From Bacteroidia bacterium (GTDB taxonomy: Bacteria > Bacteroidota > Bacteroidia > NS11-12g > UBA955): a stretch of 9,026 nt of DNA. The notes beneath the pieces are model-generated. The model saw only the letters and a list, made by a program, of their open reading frames with translations, was not told the origin of the DNA and ran no database searches. The translations under genes were made by a program, and so were the position numbers. The stretch lies in the NCBI GenBank assembly GCA_023254645.1, contig JALRLA010000228.1, positions 1-9,026 on the forward strand. Direction: 5' to 3'. Below, piece by piece: positions 5,233 to 9,026 of this stretch (its first letter is position 1; each line of letters opens with the position of its first letter).

Positions 5233-7382
5233 TTGGAATGAACCGATTGGTCTTGATGACGGCCGCCACCGGTTTGGTGAGCATGTTGGTGTTTTGTGGA
5301 AATGGAAGCCCTGAGGGCTCTGATCCGCTGTTGTTGAATTTGACTCAAACCTTGGACCGGGAGCACTACCATGCCCCTGAACTGAACGATGAGTTTTCTC
5401 AACATGCCTATCGCGCTGTTCTGGACAATCTGGACCGCGATAAGCAGTTCTTTACGGCTGAAGACATCAAAGCCTTGAGTGTTCATGAAAAAGCCATTGA
5501 CGATCAAGTTCGCATGGGCTCTTTTGCCTTCTTTGACTCTGCTTGGAGTCGATTGCAGAGCCGCTTGAATGTCATTGAGCCTTGGGTTGATCAAACGCTG
5601 TCCAAGCCCTTGGTATACCAAACCAAATCCACTTGGACCGAGTACGAAGATGTGCCCGAATACGTCAAAAACGAGACGGCCTTGCACAAGCAATGGGATT
5701 TGTGGTTGCAGTTTCAAACCGTTGATCGTTTGTACCGCAAGCAGGAGTCTCAAAAGGGCATCAAACCTGTAGAAGAAGATCCTGATTTGGAGGCCACAGA
5801 AGGCGCCACTCCTGAGTCAGCATTAGACAAAGCCGAGCGCATTCTTCCTTTCGACAGCTTGGAATTGAAGGCCCGCAATGAGACGGCCAAATTCATTCAC
5901 GACTGGTTCAAGCGCTGGCGTGGAATGGATCGCAAGGATCAGGTGAGTTTCTATTTGAATTCCTTGTGCCAGGTTTACGACCCGCATACCAATTACTATG
6001 CTCCTGAAGACAAGGAAAACTTCGATATTTCCATGACAGGGAAATTGGAGGGAATTGGTGCCACTTTGAGCGAGCGCGACGGGTATGTAAAAGTAGAGCG
6101 CATCGTGCCCGGCTCGGCTTCCTATAAGCAGGGCGATTTGAAAGCCGGTGATCTGATATTGAAGGTCGCCCAAGGCAAAGAAGAAGCCGTTGATATCGTC
6201 GGCATGAAGCTGGACGAGGCCATCAAATTGATTCGCGGCAAAAAGGGTACAGAGGTTCGTTTGACGGTCAAAAAACCCGACGGATTGATCCAGGAAATTC
6301 CCATCATTCGCGAGGTGGTTGTCATTGAAGAAAGCTATGCCCGCAGTTTGGTGTTTGAATTCAACGGGCACAAGTTGGGCTTGATTCAACTGCCCAGCTT
6401 TTACGCCGATTTTTCGGCCCGTGGCCGTGGTCGCAATTGCACGGGTGATGTTCAGGCAGAGATAGAAAAACTCCAAAAGGCCGGTGCCGAAGGCATCGTT
6501 TTGGATTTGCGCAACAACGGGGGAGGAAGCTTGGCCGATGCCATTGAGATGAGCGGTCTGTTCATTCCTTCTGGACCCATCGTGCAGGTTCGATTCCCCA
6601 ATGGAGGGGTTCAACAAGCAGCAGATCCAGACCCATCCGTTCGCTACGAAGATCCCTTGGTGATCTTGACCAATACCTACAGTGCCTCGGCCTCCGAAAT
6701 TTTGGCAGCGGCTCTACAAGATTACGGCCGAGCCATCATCGTGGGTAGCAAAAGCACATTTGGAAAAGGAACGGTTCAAACTTTTGTTCCGCTGGAAGGT
6801 GCAGGCAATGCTGTTTTCCCCGACGGATTCGGACAAGTCAAGGTGACCATTCAGAAATTCTATCGAATCAATGGGGGTACAACCCAACTGGTGGGTGTCG
6901 TGCCTGATGTCATTTTGCCCGATTTGTACGACGAGGTCGAGCGAGGTGAAAAAGAGATGGACTTCCATTTGGAATACGACAAGATTCGCCCCGCGGCTTA
7001 TCGTGCGTATTCCGGATCACACAGCGCAGGCAAAGGCCCTGCCATTGACCAAGCTAAATCACGCATTGCCAGTGGGGAGTACTATCAGTTGATTCGCGAG
7101 CGCAGCAAGCAATTGGGAGCTCAGAGGGCTCAATACGAATACCCCTTGGATTTGAATGCCTACACTGCTTTGCAGCAAGACTGGCAGTCGCAAGCCAAAA
7201 AGGTCAGCGATTACCCCTATCAAACGGTGGTAGATAGCCTGTATGCTTTGCCCGTAGACATTGCCTCAGCGCAAGGAGACGAAGCCAAACTGGCTTTGAA
7301 AACCGATTGGATCAAACGCTACAAAAAGGATGTGGGCATCGATGAAGCCGCCCAAATCTTGAGCGCTTGGTTGGGTCAGTAA
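5229..7382 (+). CDS. prc: Tail-specific (carboxy-terminal processing) protease Tsp/Prc, S41 family
   Basis: Tsp/Prc degrades or trims envelope proteins from the C-terminus with a Ser-Lys dyad. The ATG at 5229 overlaps the M49 stop (ATGA), so I chose it; ATG at 5238 is an alternative. The N-terminus is hydrophobic (residues 7-22) and ends at Cys23, but LVFC is a poor lipobox, so signal peptide or lipoprotein remains open. Domains in order: Tsp N-terminal helical domain (about 32-270, with LDRDKQFFTAEDI and VYDPHTNYYAPE), PDZ domain (about 275-355, VERIVPGSASYKQGDLKAGD), protease core (about 375-560) with LDLRNNGGGS, YSASASEI and STFGKGTVQ, and the C-terminal Tsp domain (from about 565, DLYDEVERGEKEMD). 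Lys513 is the general base; the nucleophile is probably Ser487, judged by usual spacing, with Ser489 the alternative. Length is 717 residues against 682 for E. coli Prc. An acidic linker lies near residues 178-200. The protein looks complete and functional. Confidence 0.95.
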   Translation: MIGMNRLVLMTAATGLVSMLVFCGNGSPEGSDPLLLNLTQTLDREHYHAPELNDEFSQHAYRAVLDNLDRDKQFFTAEDIKALSVHEKAIDDQVRMGSFAFFDSAWSRLQSRLNVIEPWVDQTLSKPLVYQTKSTWTEYEDVPEYVKNETALHKQWDLWLQFQTVDRLYRKQESQKGIKPVEEDPDLEATEGATPESALDKAERILPFDSLELKARNETAKFIHDWFKRWRGMDRKDQVSFYLNSLCQVYDPHTNYYAPEDKENFDISMTGKLEGIGATLSERDGYVKVERIVPGSASYKQGDLKAGDLILKVAQGKEEAVDIVGMKLDEAIKLIRGKKGTEVRLTVKKPDGLIQEIPIIREVVVIEESYARSLVFEFNGHKLGLIQLPSFYADFSARGRGRNCTGDVQAEIEKLQKAGAEGIVLDLRNNGGGSLADAIEMSGLFIPSGPIVQVRFPNGGVQQAADPDPSVRYEDPLVILTNTYSASASEILAAALQDYGRAIIVGSKSTFGKGTVQTFVPLEGAGNAVFPDGFGQVKVTIQKFYRINGGTTQLVGVVPDVILPDLYDEVERGEKEMDFHLEYDKIRPAAYRAYSGSHSAGKGPAIDQAKSRIASGEYYQLIRERSKQLGAQRAQYEYPLDLNAYTALQQDWQSQAKKVSDYPYQTVVDSLYALPVDIASAQGDEAKLALKTDWIKRYKKDVGIDEAAQILSAWLGQ

Positions 7383-7454
7383 ATACAGAGTGGCTGACGC
7401 ATTCAGCCTCTGCCTATCAAGTATTGCGGCTCGGTTGGGTCAATAAACGAGTGG
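7369..7454 (+). repeat. Imperfect direct repeat, 64-base period, spanning the prc stop codon
   Basis: GGTTGGGTCAGTAAA at 7369-7383 (it contains the prc stop codon) recurs as GGTTGGGTCAATAAA at 7433-7447, 14 of 15 bases the same. With a short gap the similarity reaches GAGTGG in both copies (ends 7393 and 7454). It may be a decayed tandem duplication of the 3' end of prc; the second copy would again read Leu-Gly-Gln-stop. Confidence 0.6.
7386..7412 (+). terminator. Hairpin after prc, possible transcription terminator
   Basis: CAGAG-(TG)-GCTGA, loop CGCAT, then TCAGC-CTCTG: ten base pairs with a two-base bulge, starting 4 bases after the prc stop. No T-run follows, so it is not a classical intrinsic terminator; it may stabilise the 3' end or act with another factor. 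Its position between convergent genes supports a 3'-end role. Confidence 0.45.
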
Positions 7455-7468
7455 AAAAGGTGGCCTAT

Positions 7469-8128
7469 TTACTCTTTCCACAAGTAAGGAAAGAGTATGC
7501 CGGCCATGACCAGGATTAAAAAGTCCAAGGCACCAATCAAGTAGAGGTCCTTGTAGGTGCTGCTGACCAAAATGGGGTTCAAACATTTGGCTGAAGCTCC
7601 CATTCCTACGAGTATCAGTGGCATCAACAAAGGCAAGCTCAATACCGGCGCTAAAAAGGCCGATTGGTTGGCTTTGGTAGCTAGGGCTCCAACCCAGGTA
7701 AAGATGCTAGCAATGCCTCCGGCTACCCCAATGACCAGCAAGAAATAAATCGATAAGTGTTCAATGGGCATGCCCATGAAAGCAGAAAAGGCAATGAAGT
7801 TGAGCACGGCAAAAGCCGCCATGCTGATCCAAGCGTAAGCCATCTTGGACCAAAGCAATTCGCTGGGATGTGCCAGTTGGTTCCAGTATATCCACCGGCC
7901 CCGGCTCAAGCCCAAAAAATTCTTGCTGATGGCCTGTAGGGTGCAGAAGATCAAGGTGATCCAAAATAAGCTGTTCCAGGTTTTGCCATGAATGTCAGGC
8001 TGAGTCAAAAAACTCAATAAAGCCATGGTCAACAATTGCAAAGCCGCAGCCGCCAAAACAGCGGGCCGGCGAATGTCCAAGCTCCATTCGGCGCGAATCA
8101 ATTGTACGACAACTCGGGTTCTGAGCAT
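7469..8128 (-). CDS. ccmB: Haem exporter membrane subunit CcmB (cytochrome c maturation)
   Basis: CcmB is the membrane subunit of the CcmAB(CD) ABC-type complex that supports release of haem-loaded CcmE to apocytochromes c in the periplasm. The 219 residues match the family length (about 220). After a short cytoplasmic start (MLRTRVVVQLIRAEWSLDIRR) there are about six membrane segments, near residues 22-40, 48-65, 95-118, 123-148, 156-178 and 195-215. The segment LATKANQSAFLAPVLSLPLLMPLILVG resembles the conserved CcmB stretch before TM5. The start ATG at 8128 is the first in frame. It faces prc at its 3' end and is divergent from the biotin carboxylase gene. CcmC or other ccm genes, which often follow ccmB in Bacteroidota, are not downstream in this window, so it stands alone. 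A hairpin covers its last codons and stop. Function is by family; I am fairly confident. Confidence 0.85.
   Translation of the reverse strand: MLRTRVVVQLIRAEWSLDIRRPAVLAAAALQLLTMALLSFLTQPDIHGKTWNSLFWITLIFCTLQAISKNFLGLSRGRWIYWNQLAHPSELLWSKMAYAWISMAAFAVLNFIAFSAFMGMPIEHLSIYFLLVIGVAGGIASIFTWVGALATKANQSAFLAPVLSLPLLMPLILVGMGASAKCLNPILVSSTYKDLYLIGALDFLILVMAGILFPYLWKE
7470..7497 (-). terminator. Perfect hairpin overlapping the ccmB stop codon
   Basis: TACTCTTTCC (7470-7479) pairs perfectly with GGAAAGAGTA (7488-7497) around an 8-base loop. On the minus strand it contains the last ccmB codons and most of the TAA stop. No T-run follows on either strand. It may end ccmB transcription or, read from the left, block read-through from prc. 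The pairing is seen; the role is inferred. Confidence 0.45.
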
Positions 8129-8143
8129 AGAGACTTGTTTGCT

Positions 8144-8159
8144 TACCTTCGCGAAGGTA
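8144..8159. promoter_or_regulatory. Perfect 16-bp palindrome in the ccmB/biotin carboxylase divergent promoter
   Basis: TACCTTCGCGAAGGTA is fully self-complementary and lies between the divergent starts of ccmB (8128) and the biotin carboxylase (8197). Each half begins TACCTTCG, one base away from the -7 consensus TAnnTTTG, so the same site could hold -7 boxes facing both ways. On the ccmB side a TTG (8183-8181, minus strand) stands 21 bases upstream, at a suitable -33 distance. It could be an operator for a dimeric regulator, a two-way promoter core, or both. Confidence 0.5.
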
Positions 8160-8196
8160 TTGGCGAAAGACAGGCTTTCCCAATTTTCAAATCGCG

Positions 8197-9026
8197 ATGT
8201 TCAATAAGATTCTCATAGCCAACCGAGGAGAGATTGCCATTCGGGTGATTCGCACCTGCAAAGAGATGGGCATATCTACTGTAGCCATCTATTCAGAAGC
8301 TGACCGAGTGGCCCGCCATGTTCGCATGGCTGATGAAGCCTACTGCGTGGGTCCTGCACCCAGCAATCAAAGCTATTTGAAAATGGAAACCATCATCGAT
8401 CTGTGCAAACAAACGGGCGCCCAAGCGGTGCACCCTGGCTACGGTTTCCTGAGTGAGAATGCCACCTTTGCGCGTCGTTTGCGCGAGGAAGGAATCGCTT
8501 TGATTGGCCCGAGTCCCGAAGCCATGGATATGATGGGTTCCAAGATTGCCTCCAAACAGGCCGTTGAGAAATACGGTGTGCCCCTGGTTCCCGGAATCAA
8601 CGAAGCCATTGTCGATGCTCAAGCGGCTTTAGAGGTAGCCCGTAGCATTGGTTTTCCCGTATTGGTCAAAGCCAGTGCCGGTGGGGGAGGAAAGGGCATG
8701 CGCGTGGTGGAGTCAGAAAGCGAATTCTTGTCTTCCTTGCAAATGGCCCAAAGCGAAGCACGTTCTGCCTTTGGCGATGACGCCGTTTTCATCGAAAAGT
8801 ATGTGGGCCGTCCTCGTCACATTGAGATTCAGATCATGGCCGATTCGCATGGCAATGTGTGCCATCTGTTTGAACGCGAGTGCTCCATTCAGCGACGCCA
8901 CCAAAAACTGGTGGAAGAGGCTCCCAGCGCGGTATTGACTCCTGAATTGCGCGAGCAAATGGGACAAGCAGCTGTGAATGTGGCCAAGTCTTGCAACTAC
9001 AGCGGTGCCGGTACCGTCGAGTTTCT
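8197..9026 (+). CDS. accC: Biotin carboxylase subunit of acetyl-CoA/acyl-CoA carboxylase, N-terminal part (runs off the window)
   Basis: Biotin carboxylase uses ATP and bicarbonate to carboxylate biotin on its carrier protein, the first half-reaction of acetyl-CoA or propionyl-CoA carboxylation. The ATG at 8197 gives MFNKILIANRGEIAIRVIRT, the standard start of the family. Then come HPGYGFLSENATFA, GPSPEAMDMMGSKIASK (the Lys of MGSKI is conserved), the ATP-grasp glycine-rich loop SAGGGGKGMRVV near residues 161-172, EKYVGRPRHIEIQ, and ECSIQRRHQKLVEEAPS near 228-244. The frame is open at the window edge with 276 codons visible, against about 450-500 for AccC; catalytic residues further on are not seen. 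Because the C-terminus is missing I cannot tell AccC from the longer propionyl- or methylcrotonyl-CoA carboxylase alpha chains with a fused biotin carrier domain. It is divergent from ccmB, with 68 bases between start codons. Confidence 0.9.
   Translation, partial: MFNKILIANRGEIAIRVIRTCKEMGISTVAIYSEADRVARHVRMADEAYCVGPAPSNQSYLKMETIIDLCKQTGAQAVHPGYGFLSENATFARRLREEGIALIGPSPEAMDMMGSKIASKQAVEKYGVPLVPGINEAIVDAQAALEVARSIGFPVLVKASAGGGGKGMRVVESESEFLSSLQMAQSEARSAFGDDAVFIEKYVGRPRHIEIQIMADSHGNVCHLFERECSIQRRHQKLVEEAPSAVLTPELREQMGQAAVNVAKSCNYSGAGTVEF

Noticed and set aside
5823..6617. A 264-residue minus-strand open frame inside prc
   Set aside because: It is opposite the PDZ and protease core of prc and has no recognisable features.

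Overview
This window looks like a piece of a Bacteroidota genome (probably an aquatic or flavobacteria-like lineage with roughly 50% GC) with a short fragment of a different, proteobacterial-type genome joined to its left end. The Bacteroidota assignment rests on the gene set (secreted C1 peptidase, M49 peptidase with a pentapeptide zinc motif, Tsp/Prc protease, CcmB, biotin carboxylase), on signal peptides ending in AQ, on the lack of clear Shine-Dalgarno sequences, and on TAnnTTTG-type -7 boxes in front of several genes. The left 424 bases encode an internal part of the flagellar MS-ring protein FliF, resembling betaproteobacterial FliF. Flagella are not expected in ordinary Bacteroidota.

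Layout. Bases 1-424 (+) hold partial fliF. It stops being FliF exactly where a minus-strand alanine dehydrogenase (ald, 877 to about 417) also stops being Ald; the two meet tail to tail at the palindrome CCCATGGG. To the right is a minus-strand series: a FemAB/GNAT-like acyltransferase (3120-2146), a secreted C1 cysteine peptidase (2128-932), then ald. A 141-base divergent promoter region separates these from a plus-strand pair, an M49 (dipeptidyl-peptidase III-like) metallopeptidase (3262-5232) and a Tsp/Prc S41 protease (5229-7382), which overlap by ATGA and are almost certainly translationally coupled. An 86-base convergent gap with a hairpin and an imperfect direct repeat separates prc from minus-strand ccmB (8128-7469). 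ccmB is divergent from a biotin carboxylase gene (8197 to window end), with a perfect 16-bp palindrome between them.

How the genes may work together. Three envelope or secreted peptidases of different catalytic classes (C1, M49, S41) lie side by side with an alanine dehydrogenase, which fits peptide breakdown and amino-acid use or envelope protein quality control; this is inference from position only. ccmB (haem export for cytochrome c maturation) and the biotin carboxylase (start of fatty-acid or acyl-CoA carboxylation) are housekeeping genes. I found no RNA genes, CRISPR arrays, IS elements or phage genes, and no convincing undescribed multi-gene system. The strongest oddity is the fliF/ald junction, which is more likely a chimeric assembly or clone than biology. 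No gene-free stretch exceeds 300 bases.
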